A stretch of 45,853 nt of DNA from CAZAZQ01 sp964489705 (GTDB lineage: Bacteria; Zixibacteria; MSB-5A5; GN15; FEB-12). The stretch covers positions 1 through 45,853 of the forward strand of contig CAZAZQ010000019.1 in the NCBI GenBank assembly GCA_964489705.1, in the 5' to 3' direction. Below are positions 9,502 through 17,213 of the stretch, one piece after another. Every line of letters starts with the position of its first letter. The stretch's first letter is position 1. Made by a program: the position numbers and the translations under genes. The notes below the pieces were generated by a model. It searched no databases, was not told the origin of the DNA, and saw only the letters and a list, made by a program, of their open reading frames with translations.

Positions 9502-10605
9502 ATGGCAGTTAGTAGTAACCAACAAACCATAGTTTTAGACGTGATGGGGGCTGACAGCGGGCAGGAATGTATTATCCAAGGAGGGCTCGATGCGGCGTGG
9601 AAGCTCGGTGAGAGCATCCATGTTATATTTGTCGGAAAGAAAGACGCCATCGAATCCTACCTTGAGAGCATCCAGAACCTGCCGAACAACATCTCGGTGC
9701 AACACGCCGAGCAAGAAGTGCCAATGACCATCTCCGCCATCGAAGGGGTACGGATGCGCGACAGCTCCATCGCTATCGGGCTCAAACTGGTCAAAGAGAA
9801 AAAAGCCGACGCCTTTGTTTCACCGGGCAATACCGGCGCCGTCATGGCAACCTCTTTGCTCACTTTGGGGCGAATCGAGGGTGTCAGCCGTCCCGCCATC
9901 ACGAGCGTCTTCCCTACCTCGACCGGTAAACCGACGGTGGTACTCGATGTCGGCGCCAATTCCGACTGCAAGCCGCATCACCTTTCCCAATTCGGGGTAA
10001 TGGGCTCGGTGTATGCTTCGGTGATGTTCAACCTGGACTCTCCTCGGGTGGGACTTATCTCCATCGGTGAGGAACGAAGCAAAGGAAATGAGTTGATTTT
10101 CAACGCCCGTCGCCTCATGGATGAATCCAGCATCAACTTTGTGGGGAATATCGAAGGACGGGACATTTTGTCGGGAACGATAGACGTGGCGGTGGTTGAC
10201 GGCTTTACCGGCAACATTCTGTTGAAATTCGCCGAATCCATCAAGCCGATGCTGGTCAACTCCATGCGCCGTCAGATTCAAACGAACATTTTCTCCCGCA
10301 TCGGCGCAATGCTTCTGCTGCCTTTTTTGAAACGGATGAAAAACCGCTTCGACTATGCGGAAGCCGGCGGCGCTCCCTTGCTGGGGATAAACGGTATTGT
10401 CATGATCTGTCATGGGTCCTCAAACTCGCGGGCAATTCGGAATGCGATTATTTCGGCACACGAGATGGCGATGAAGAAGATTCTTTCCCGCATCCATGAC
10501 GAACTGGTAACAAATCACTTTGGACACAATAATGGCTCAAAAAATACAGGCGAGAATCATCGGAACGGGGTCGTATGTGCCCCCACACCGAATGACCAAC
10601 GCTGA
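9502..10605 (+). CDS. plsX: phosphate acyltransferase PlsX
   Basis: PlsX makes acyl-phosphate from acyl-ACP for phospholipid synthesis. Recognisable segments are IVLDVMGADSG at the N-terminus, SPGNTGAVMATSL near residue 115, VVLDVGANSDCKP and VDGFTGNILLKFAES. The 367 residues are about 30 more than usual. The extra C-terminal tail (from about residue 340) is polar, looks unlike the family, and is read out of frame over the first 74 bases of fabH. The true functional end is probably near residue 335-340 and the tail may be an overprinted extension. Confidence 0.93.
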   Translation: MAVSSNQQTIVLDVMGADSGQECIIQGGLDAAWKLGESIHVIFVGKKDAIESYLESIQNLPNNISVQHAEQEVPMTISAIEGVRMRDSSIAIGLKLVKEKKADAFVSPGNTGAVMATSLLTLGRIEGVSRPAITSVFPTSTGKPTVVLDVGANSDCKPHHLSQFGVMGSVYASVMFNLDSPRVGLISIGEERSKGNELIFNARRLMDESSINFVGNIEGRDILSGTIDVAVVDGFTGNILLKFAESIKPMLVNSMRRQIQTNIFSRIGAMLLLPFLKRMKNRFDYAEAGGAPLLGINGIVMICHGSSNSRAIRNAIISAHEMAMKKILSRIHDELVTNHFGHNNGSKNTGENHRNGVVCAPTPNDQR

Positions 10606-11521
10606 TTTTGAAAAAATAGTAGATACCTCGGACGAATGGATTATCACCCGGACGGGCATCCGCGAGCGGCGGATTTCCGACGACCATACCTTCAGTTCCG
10701 ACATGGCGGTCGAGGCATGCCGGAACGCCTTGGAAATGGCGAAGTGCGATAATTCGGAAGTGGAAATGATTATCATCGGGACGGTCACCCCGGATTACAA
10801 ACTTCCTTCCACGGCATGCGTGGTGCAAGAGAAACTCGGCTTGCCCAATGCGGCGGCATTTGATGTGGTGGCGGCATGTTCGGGGTTCATCAACGGTTTA
10901 GCCGTCGCCAGCGCTTTCATCGAAGCCGGCCGGTACCGGCGCATTTTAGTGGTGGGAGTAGAGAAACTTTCCGCCTTTACCAACTATAATGATAGGAATA
11001 CCTGCGTCTTGTTCGGTGATGCCGCCGGGGCGGTGCTGCTGGCGCCCGATACCGAGGGACGAGGAGTCGTTTCGACGTTCCTGAAATCGGACGGACGGCT
11101 GCGTCCTCTTTTATGGGCACGGGTCGGAGGGACGGTGAATCCGTACACTCCCGACTACACCTATGACGGCAGTGACAAAGTATACATGAACGGTTCGGAG
11201 GTCTTTAAGGTAGCGGTACGGGAAATGGCGAAAGCGTCGCTGGAGGTCATCAAAAGAGCCGGTTTGCAACCGTCGGAGGTATCTCTGGTGGTACCGCACC
11301 AAGCGAACATTCGGATTATGGAAGCGTTAGCCAAGCGTTTGCACGTCCCGATGGACAAGGTCTTTCAAAACATTGAAAAATACGGCAACACCTCAGCCGC
11401 GTCGGTGCCGTTGGCGCTCGATGAAGCCAATCGTCAAGGGAGAATCAAACCCGGCGATTATGTCTTGATGGTAGCCTTCGGCGGCGGTTTGACCTGGGGT
11501 GCGGCGTTAGTACGGTGGTAG
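10532..11521 (+). CDS. fabH: beta-ketoacyl-ACP synthase III
   Basis: FabH condenses acetyl-CoA (or branched primers) with malonyl-ACP to start fatty-acid synthesis. The catalytic triad is visible: Cys116 in DVVAACSGFINGL, His in VVPHQANIRIM and Asn in KYGNTSAASVPLAL. From ATG 10532 it is 329 residues, a normal length; an in-frame TTG 12 bases upstream is less likely. It starts inside the 3' end of plsX and ends four bases before fabD. Confidence 0.96.
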   Translation: MAQKIQARIIGTGSYVPPHRMTNADFEKIVDTSDEWIITRTGIRERRISDDHTFSSDMAVEACRNALEMAKCDNSEVEMIIIGTVTPDYKLPSTACVVQEKLGLPNAAAFDVVAACSGFINGLAVASAFIEAGRYRRILVVGVEKLSAFTNYNDRNTCVLFGDAAGAVLLAPDTEGRGVVSTFLKSDGRLRPLLWARVGGTVNPYTPDYTYDGSDKVYMNGSEVFKVAVREMAKASLEVIKRAGLQPSEVSLVVPHQANIRIMEALAKRLHVPMDKVFQNIEKYGNTSAASVPLALDEANRQGRIKPGDYVLMVAFGGGLTWGAALVRW

Positions 11522-11525
11522 AAAT

Positions 11526-12458
11526 ATGAGTAAGACTGCGTTATTTTTCCCGGGCCAAGGTTCCCAGTACGTGGGAATGGCAAAAGAGTTGTACGAAACC
11601 TATCCGGAAGTGCGGAGTCTCTATGAGTTGGCTTCGGAAGAGATGGGCGCCGACATTGCTGCTATTTCTTTCGACGGACCAGCTGAGGAGCTCAAGAAAA
11701 CCCGCTTCACCCAACCGGCGATTCTTTTGCATTCGCTGGCACTCGTGAAAATTCTCGGCGAGCGACTTCCCTCTTTCGATTTCGCCGCCGGTCATTCGCT
11801 CGGTGAATACGGCGCTCTGGCGGTCACCGGTGCCTTGACGTTCGAAGACGCCGTCAAAGCGGTCGTCAAACGAGCGGCAGCGATGGAAGAAGCATGTCAA
11901 AGGTATCCTTCGACGATGGCGGCGATTTTGGGGCTGCCCGGAGAAAAAGTGGAAGAGATTTGCCGAGAGGCATCTTCTGACGGTGTGGTGGTACCAGCAA
12001 ATTATAACTCCGGCAAACAAATCGTCATTTCCGGCGAACCTGCCGCCGTGGAAAAAGCGGTTGCGCTGGCGCAACAAGCCGGTGCCAAACGGGCAATTCT
12101 CTTGGAAGTCGGCGGCGCTTTCCACTCCCCCCTGATGGAACCGGCACGGGAAAAATTTGAGGCGTTCATCAAGACGCTGCCTATCCAAAGCCCAAAGGTA
12201 CCGGTTATTGCCAATGTTACGGCGCAACCGGTCGACGCACCGGAAGAGATCTGTTCTCTCTTGGTGCAGCAAATCACCGCCCCGGTCAAATGGGCGCAGA
12301 CGATGGCGTATTTGGCGGAACAAGACGTCACGACGGTCATAGAAATCGGTCCCGGCAAGGTCTTGACGGGATTGGCAAAAAGAGATATTCGCCCCGAGAA
12401 GATACAAAATATCGACACCCGTGCGGACATCGAGGCGTTTGAAGCCGTAAGCATTTAA
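11526..12458 (+). CDS. fabD: malonyl-CoA:ACP transacylase
   Basis: FabD moves malonyl from CoA to ACP. The nucleophile is Ser91 in the elbow GHSLGEYGAL. The N-terminal FPGQGSQYVGM oxyanion segment, the conserved arginine and histidine region (GGAFHSPLM) and the C-terminal VIEIGPGKVLTGL are all present. At 310 residues it is of standard length. It is tightly packed after fabH and 13 bases before fabG. Confidence 0.96.
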   Translation: MSKTALFFPGQGSQYVGMAKELYETYPEVRSLYELASEEMGADIAAISFDGPAEELKKTRFTQPAILLHSLALVKILGERLPSFDFAAGHSLGEYGALAVTGALTFEDAVKAVVKRAAAMEEACQRYPSTMAAILGLPGEKVEEICREASSDGVVVPANYNSGKQIVISGEPAAVEKAVALAQQAGAKRAILLEVGGAFHSPLMEPAREKFEAFIKTLPIQSPKVPVIANVTAQPVDAPEEICSLLVQQITAPVKWAQTMAYLAEQDVTTVIEIGPGKVLTGLAKRDIRPEKIQNIDTRADIEAFEAVSI

Positions 12459-12471
12459 CCGTGATGAAGAG

Positions 12472-13206
12472 ATGATGAATTTTTCGGAAAAGACAGTCAT
12501 TGTAACCGGTTCCGCCCGAGGCATCGGCAGAGCCATTGCGGAACGATTCGCTCAAGCAGGCGCCCACGTCGTCATCAGCGATGTGGAACAGGAAACGGTC
12601 GACCGGACGGCAAGTGAAATCGGCGGCACGGCGGTCGGATTCAAAGCCAATGTCACCATTCCCGCCGACATCGAGTCGTTGTTCAAAAAGACCCTTGACC
12701 GTTTCGGACGGGTTGACGTGGTGGTCAACAACGCCGGTATCACCCGCGACACCTTGCTCATCCGCATGGATGAAAAAGACTGGGATATGGTGCTTGACAT
12801 CAATCTCAAGGGAGCCTTTCTTGTCACCAAAACGGCAGCGAAAATTATGATGAAACAACGATACGGACGAATCATAAATATCAGTTCCGTGGTCGGGTTG
12901 AGTGGGAACGCCGGTCAAGCCAACTACGCCGCTTCCAAAGCCGGGTTGATAGGTTTGACCAAGTCCGCCGCCAAGGAGCTGGCGGCTCGCGGAGTGACGG
13001 TCAACGCCATCGCCCCCGGATTCATCGCCACCGAAATGACCGACGCGATTCCCGAAGCCGCCAAACAACAACTATTGGAACAGATTTTGTTGAAACGTCC
13101 CGGACAACCGCAGGACGTCGCTTCGGCGGTGCTCTTCCTCGCTTCGGATGAGGCCGCCTATATCACCGGACAAGTGCTCGCCGTTGACGGCGGCATGTCA
13201 ACGTAG
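12472..13206 (+). CDS. fabG: 3-oxoacyl-ACP reductase
   Basis: A short-chain dehydrogenase of 244 residues that reduces 3-oxoacyl-ACP with NADPH. It has the nucleotide-binding TGSARGIGRAIAERF, the NNAGITRD motif, catalytic Ser-Tyr-Lys (ISSVVGLSGNAGQANYAASKAG) and the C-terminal GQVLAVDGGMS typical of FabG. Two adjacent ATGs (12472 and 12475) could serve as start; the second has slightly better spacing from AAGAG. Confidence 0.96.
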   Translation: MMNFSEKTVIVTGSARGIGRAIAERFAQAGAHVVISDVEQETVDRTASEIGGTAVGFKANVTIPADIESLFKKTLDRFGRVDVVVNNAGITRDTLLIRMDEKDWDMVLDINLKGAFLVTKTAAKIMMKQRYGRIINISSVVGLSGNAGQANYAASKAGLIGLTKSAAKELAARGVTVNAIAPGFIATEMTDAIPEAAKQQLLEQILLKRPGQPQDVASAVLFLASDEAAYITGQVLAVDGGMST

Positions 13207-13244
13207 GAAACACACAAAGAGCAAAACATAAAAGGAGTTGTACA

Positions 13245-13487
13245 ATGTCAGTTGAGGAGAGAGTCAAAGAGATTATTGTAGAACAGTTAGGGGTTGAAGC
13301 CAGCCAGGTGACGGATCGTGCCAAGTTTGTGGAAGACCTGGGAGCGGACTCCCTGGATACGGTCGAGCTGGTGATGGCTCTGGAAGAAGAATTCTCGATC
13401 GAAATCCCCGACGAAGACGCCGAAAAAATCGTCGCGGTCTCCGATGCGATCGAGTACATCAAACAACACGCCGACACCGACAAATAA
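13245..13487 (+). CDS. acpP: acyl carrier protein
   Basis: An 80-residue acidic four-helix carrier. Ser36 in DLGADSLDTVELVMALEEEF is the phosphopantetheine attachment site. A strong AAAGGAG lies about eight bases before ATG 13245, fitting high expression. It sits between fabG and fabF, the common gene order. Confidence 0.98.
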   Translation: MSVEERVKEIIVEQLGVEASQVTDRAKFVEDLGADSLDTVELVMALEEEFSIEIPDEDAEKIVAVSDAIEYIKQHADTDK

Positions 13488-13532
13488 ACGGTCGGCGGCG
13501 GTACCCAACCACGAAAAGTAGATGGAGTCAGG

Positions 13533-14780
13533 ATGAAAATACGGAGCGTTGTCACTGGCATCGGGGTGGTTTCCCCTCTCGGGTGCTCCCTGGATGAACT
13601 CTGGGAAAACCTGCTGGCGGGAAAATCCGGTGTCGGACCCATTACCAAGTTTGACGTCTCGGAATATCCCACGAGAATCGCCGCCGAAGTCAAAGATTTC
13701 GACGGCACTCAATTCGTCGAAAAAAAAGAACTTCGGAGGATGGACATTGCGGAACAATACGCTATCGCCGCCAGTGACAAGGCTCTGCAGGACGCCGGAC
13801 TGGATCCCGACGCCATCGACCGGGACCGCTGCGGGGTTATCATCGGCTCCGGCATCGGCGGTATCTCGACGTTCGAGAAACAACACGGCTTGTTACTGAA
13901 ATCCGGACCCGGACGGGTCTCCCCGTTCTTCATTCCCATGATGATTATCGACATGTGTGCCGGACTGGTGTCTATCCGCTACGGTTTTCGCGGTCCGAAC
14001 TACGCTACCGTCTCGGCGTGCGCCTCCTCCGCGCACGCCATCACCGACGCCTTTCGCATCATCCAACGCGGCGAAGCCGATGTCATGTTGGCGGGCGGCT
14101 CAGAGGCAACCATCACCCCCACCTCCTTAGCCGGATTCTGCCAAGCGAAAGCCCTCTCCACTCGGAACGATGAACCGGAGAAAGCCTCGCGCCCGTTCGA
14201 CAAAGACCGAGACGGGTTCGTGATGGGAGAAGGTGCCGCTATCCTCGTCATCGAATCGTACGAGCACGCCAAAGCGCGCAATGCCCATATCTACGGCGAG
14301 ATTCTCGGTTCGGGCATGACGGCGGATGCGTACCACATCACGGCACCGCACCCGGAAGGATACGGCGCCCGTCACGCTATGACGATTTGTTTGAAAGATG
14401 CGGGGGTACCGCCGGAGAAAGTCGATTACATAAACACTCACGGTACCGCCACCGGTTTGGGCGACATTGCCGAAACCAAAGCCATCAAAGAAGTCTTCGG
14501 AAAACATGCCTACGAGATTCCGTGCAATTCCACCAAGTCGATGACCGGCCATCTCTTGGGGGCAGCGGGGGCGATGGAACTCGCCGTTTCCCTGAAGTCG
14601 ATAGAACAGGGTGAGGTTCACCCCACTGCTAACCTTGAAACTCCCGACCCCGAATGCGACCTCGATTACGTGGCGCAGCAGAAGCGACAACATGACATTT
14701 CCTACGCTCTATCGAACTCATTCGGATTCGGAGGCCATAACGTATCCATACTGGTTGGGAAGGTGAACGATTCGCGGTAA
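13533..14780 (+). CDS. fabF: beta-ketoacyl-ACP synthase II
   Basis: The elongating condensing enzyme is 415 residues long. Cys163 in TVSACASSAHAI, the first His in NTHGTATGLGD and the second in STKSMTGHLLGAAGAMEL form the C-H-H triad of KAS I/II. The C-terminal SNSFGFGGHNVSILV is typical. The following rnc start codon comes directly after its TAA stop with no spacer, implying translational coupling. Confidence 0.97.
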   Translation: MKIRSVVTGIGVVSPLGCSLDELWENLLAGKSGVGPITKFDVSEYPTRIAAEVKDFDGTQFVEKKELRRMDIAEQYAIAASDKALQDAGLDPDAIDRDRCGVIIGSGIGGISTFEKQHGLLLKSGPGRVSPFFIPMMIIDMCAGLVSIRYGFRGPNYATVSACASSAHAITDAFRIIQRGEADVMLAGGSEATITPTSLAGFCQAKALSTRNDEPEKASRPFDKDRDGFVMGEGAAILVIESYEHAKARNAHIYGEILGSGMTADAYHITAPHPEGYGARHAMTICLKDAGVPPEKVDYINTHGTATGLGDIAETKAIKEVFGKHAYEIPCNSTKSMTGHLLGAAGAMELAVSLKSIEQGEVHPTANLETPDPECDLDYVAQQKRQHDISYALSNSFGFGGHNVSILVGKVNDSR

Positions 14781-15542
14781 ATGACGACGTTTTGGGGCAA
14801 AATAAAAGAATTATTCTCTCCATCTCTTGACAAAGACGAGATGCAATCTCTTGAAAAGTTCCAAGAGCTCATCGGCTACCACTTTCGCGACGTCTCGGTG
14901 CTGAAGACGAGCCTGACTCATCGGTCATACTCTCACGCCAAAGGGAACGACCTCGAGTGCAACGAGCGGCTGGAATTTCTGGGCGACTCGGTGCTCGGGC
15001 TCATCATCGCCGACCAACTCTATCGCGATCATCCCGATATGCAGGAAGGACAACTAACTAAAACCAAATCAATGCTGGTCAACGAAACCACCCTCGCCGA
15101 CATCGGCAAAGACATCAAGTTGAACGAATATATGTTCCTTGCCGCCGAAGAAGAACGCTCCGGCGGACGGGAACGTTCGTCCATCATCGCCGACACTTTC
15201 GAATCGGTCATCGGAGCCGTTTTCTATGACGGCGGACTGGACGCCGCTCGTGATGTCGTGCTCCGGTTGATATACACCTATAAAGATACTATCCTTTCCG
15301 ATGCGTCTCGTCGCAACTTCAAAGGAGAACTCTTGGAGCTTATCCAAGCGCAAGGAAACGGTCTGCCGCGGTATGACGTCATCTCGGAAGAAGGACCCGA
15401 CCACAAAAAAGTTTTTCATGTCGAGGTCTATGTCGGAGGAGTAAAGATGGGATCCGGTGCCGGGTTGAGCAAGAAAGAAGCCGAACAAAAAGCGGCTGCC
15501 ATGGCACTGGAGCACTATCGGAACCGTCCCAACACTCCATAG
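14781..15542 (+). CDS. rnc: ribonuclease III
   Basis: RNase III cleaves double-stranded RNA in rRNA processing and mRNA turnover. The catalytic signature NERLEFLGDS is at 61-70 and the second acidic site lies in ADTFESVIGAVFYDGG. A C-terminal double-stranded-RNA-binding domain follows (about 175-245, FKGELLELIQAQG... with AGLSKKEAEQKAAAMAL). At 253 residues it has about 20 extra N-terminal residues. It ends the fab cluster. No clear terminator follows, only AT-rich sequence up to the next promoter. Confidence 0.96.
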   Translation: MTTFWGKIKELFSPSLDKDEMQSLEKFQELIGYHFRDVSVLKTSLTHRSYSHAKGNDLECNERLEFLGDSVLGLIIADQLYRDHPDMQEGQLTKTKSMLVNETTLADIGKDIKLNEYMFLAAEEERSGGRERSSIIADTFESVIGAVFYDGGLDAARDVVLRLIYTYKDTILSDASRRNFKGELLELIQAQGNGLPRYDVISEEGPDHKKVFHVEVYVGGVKMGSGAGLSKKEAEQKAAAMALEHYRNRPNTP

Positions 15543-15632
15543 CACCATCCCTTTCACTTTTTTTGCATCCGTCTTCCCGCCGTTCGTTCGAACATTTTTC
15601 TTTCCAACAAAAAAATTATCCAATGTTTTTTA

Positions 15633-15662
15633 TTGACAACGATTCCCTTACATAAGTATTGT
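15633..15662 (+). promoter_or_regulatory. promoter of the histone-like gene
   Basis: TTGACA (15633-15638) and TATTGT (15657-15662) are separated by 18 bases. The 5' leader would be about 70 bases, with GAAGGAG ahead of ATG 15741. Together with the terminator at 16153 this marks a single-gene unit. Confidence 0.6.
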
Positions 15663-15740
15663 GCAGTACTATGAAAGACGAACGAGACAAAAAGGACTTT
15701 GAATCTCTAACCATTAACCTTGTTGAAGGAGTGTTGACCA

Positions 15741-16118
15741 ATGCGTAGTGCCAAGAAGAAACCTGCTCGTAAGAAAGCAACGACACGGAAGGTCGCCGTC
15801 CGTCCGGGGGCGAAAGCATGGACTGCCGCAGAAACTGCCAAGCTGAAAAAAGCATATAAAACCAATTCCGCTTCGGAAATCGCCAAGATGCTGAAGCGCT
15901 CGATTTCTTCGGTGAAGGCAAAGATTCGTACGCTCGGCTTGAAGAAACCGAACTGGCGGAAAGCCGCTGCAAAGAAGACCGCGACGAAAAAAGCGACCAC
16001 CCGCAAAAAAGCAGCTACCAAGAAAAAAGCCGCTCCCAAGAAGAGAGTCGTCAAGAAAGCCGCCACCAAGCGGGCACCAAAGAAAAAAGCGACGGCAAAA
16101 AAGAAAAGAAGATACTAA
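15741..16118 (+). CDS. histone H1-like protein with Myb/SANT-type HTH
   Basis: A 125-residue, extremely basic protein in two parts. Residues about 27-67 form a compact helical domain starting with Trp27 (AWTAAETAKLKKAYKTNSAS, then EIAKMLKRSISSVKAKIRTL) that resembles SANT/Myb-like DNA-binding domains. Both flanks are Lys/Ala/Thr-rich; the C-terminal 55 residues consist almost wholly of KK-A-A/T-K units like eukaryotic H1 tails and bacterial Hc1/AlgP-type tails. It should bind DNA as a nucleoid protein; specific targets cannot be read. It has its own promoter and a strong terminator, which suggests high independent expression. Confidence 0.8.
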   Translation: MRSAKKKPARKKATTRKVAVRPGAKAWTAAETAKLKKAYKTNSASEIAKMLKRSISSVKAKIRTLGLKKPNWRKAAAKKTATKKATTRKKAATKKKAAPKKRVVKKAATKRAPKKKATAKKKRRY

Positions 16119-16152
16119 CACTAGCAGGTGAGAAATATCTTTCTCTTTTTGG

Positions 16153-16177
16153 AAAGCCCGCCTCAGGCGGGCTTTTT
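16153..16177 (+). terminator. strong intrinsic terminator after the histone-like gene
   Basis: AAAGCCCGCC (16153-16162) pairs perfectly over 10 bases with GGCGGGCTTT (16166-16175) around the loop TCA, followed by more T. It lies 35 bases after the stop codon. Confidence 0.9.
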
Positions 16178-16224
16178 GTACGGCGCTTTCTTCAAGGCCT
16201 TTTTCCCCCGACAACAAGAGGAAC

Positions 16225-16253
16225 TTGACATTCCCCGTTCGACTGCTGATATT
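16225..16253 (+). promoter_or_regulatory. promoter of etfB
   Basis: TTGACA (16225-16230) and GATATT (16248-16253) are 17 bases apart, about 50 bases before the start codon chosen for etfB. An AAAGGTGA site follows in the leader. Confidence 0.55.
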
Positions 16254-16304
16254 CTTCTCGTGAAAAGAAGAACAAAGTAGACGTTGAAAGATAAAGGTGA
16301 ACTC

Positions 16305-17090
16305 ATGGATATCGTGGTCTTAGTCAAACAGGTTCCGGAAATAGCGTTAATCAAGGTTGACGAACAAGCCAACGAAGTGGTGCTTCCCCAAGGTCCCGGC
16401 ACCTTGAACCCGTTTGATGAATATGCGGTGGAAGAATCGTTGCGGTTGAAAGAAAAGTACGGCGGCAAAAGCATGGTCATTTCGGTCGGCACTGAGCGCA
16501 CCGAATCGGCTCTTCGCGATTGCTTGGCATTGGGAGTAGATGAAGCATACCTGTTAACCGACGACACCTTCACCGGTTCGGATCCGCAAGCCTTGGGAAA
16601 AATTCTCGCCGCCGGTTTGAAGAAAATCGGTTCCTTCGATCTCATCATAGCAGGGAAACAAGCCATCGACTCCGACTCCGCCCAGGTTCCCGGTGCCGTG
16701 GCGGCAAACTTAGATCTTCCCCAAGCGATGTTCGTGAAAAAAGTCGAAAACGTTGAAGATGGAAAAATCGTCGTCCATCGAACGACTGAAGACGGTTACG
16801 ATGTAGTAGAACTTGCTCTGCCTGCCGTTATTTCCGTTGTCAAAGAGATAAACGAACCGCGCCTGCCTTCGTTGAAAGGAAAGATGGCAGCAAAGAAAAA
16901 AACGATTACCAAGTGGACGGCGGCAGACCTGGGACTCGATGGAAGCGGTATCGGCGTTCAATCGGGAACCAAAACCGTCAAAGTCTCTCCTCCTCCTCCC
17001 CGCCCCAAAGGGGAAATCATCGAAGGCGAGACCCCGGATGAGATCGCCGACACGTTATTCAAGAAACTGCGGGAAAACCAGATTATTTGA
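16305..17090 (+). CDS. etfB: electron transfer flavoprotein beta subunit
   Basis: EtfB pairs with EtfA to carry electrons from acyl-CoA and other dehydrogenases. The N-terminal DIVVLVKQVPE, the nucleotide-binding region GKQAIDSDSAQVPGAVAANL and the C-terminal LPSLKGKMAAKKK (recognition-loop region) identify it. Length is 261 residues from ATG 16305, preceded by AAAGG; a TTG 21 bases upstream is an alternative. It stands alone between its own promoter and a strong terminator. The usual etfA neighbour is missing from the whole window, so its partner must lie elsewhere. Confidence 0.93.
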   Translation: MDIVVLVKQVPEIALIKVDEQANEVVLPQGPGTLNPFDEYAVEESLRLKEKYGGKSMVISVGTERTESALRDCLALGVDEAYLLTDDTFTGSDPQALGKILAAGLKKIGSFDLIIAGKQAIDSDSAQVPGAVAANLDLPQAMFVKKVENVEDGKIVVHRTTEDGYDVVELALPAVISVVKEINEPRLPSLKGKMAAKKKTITKWTAADLGLDGSGIGVQSGTKTVKVSPPPPRPKGEIIEGETPDEIADTLFKKLRENQII

Positions 17091-17109
17091 AAATATGCCG
17101 GAACGACTG

Positions 17110-17140
17110 CCTCCTCCGGGAAACCGGAGGAGGTTTTTTT
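17110..17140 (+). terminator. intrinsic terminator after etfB
   Basis: CCTCCTCCGG (17110-17119) pairs perfectly with CCGGAGGAGG (17124-17133) around a GAAA tetraloop, followed by seven T. It lies 20 bases after the etfB stop, so etfB is not co-transcribed with a downstream etfA. Confidence 0.93.
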
Positions 17141-17178
17141 ATGGAACGAAACCCTAAGAAAGGGAAAGAAATTCACAT

Positions 17179-17208
17179 TTGACACCTGTATAAAAACTCC
17201 GATATATT
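17179..17208 (+). promoter_or_regulatory. promoter abutting the next start codon
   Basis: TTGACA (17179-17184) and TATATT (17203-17208) are 18 bases apart. The two candidate ATGs are at 17214 and 17217, so a transcript starting the usual 6-8 bases after the -10 box would begin on the start codon. No Shine-Dalgarno sequence is present. This looks like a leaderless gene. Confidence 0.6.
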
Positions 17209-17213
17209 ATCGT

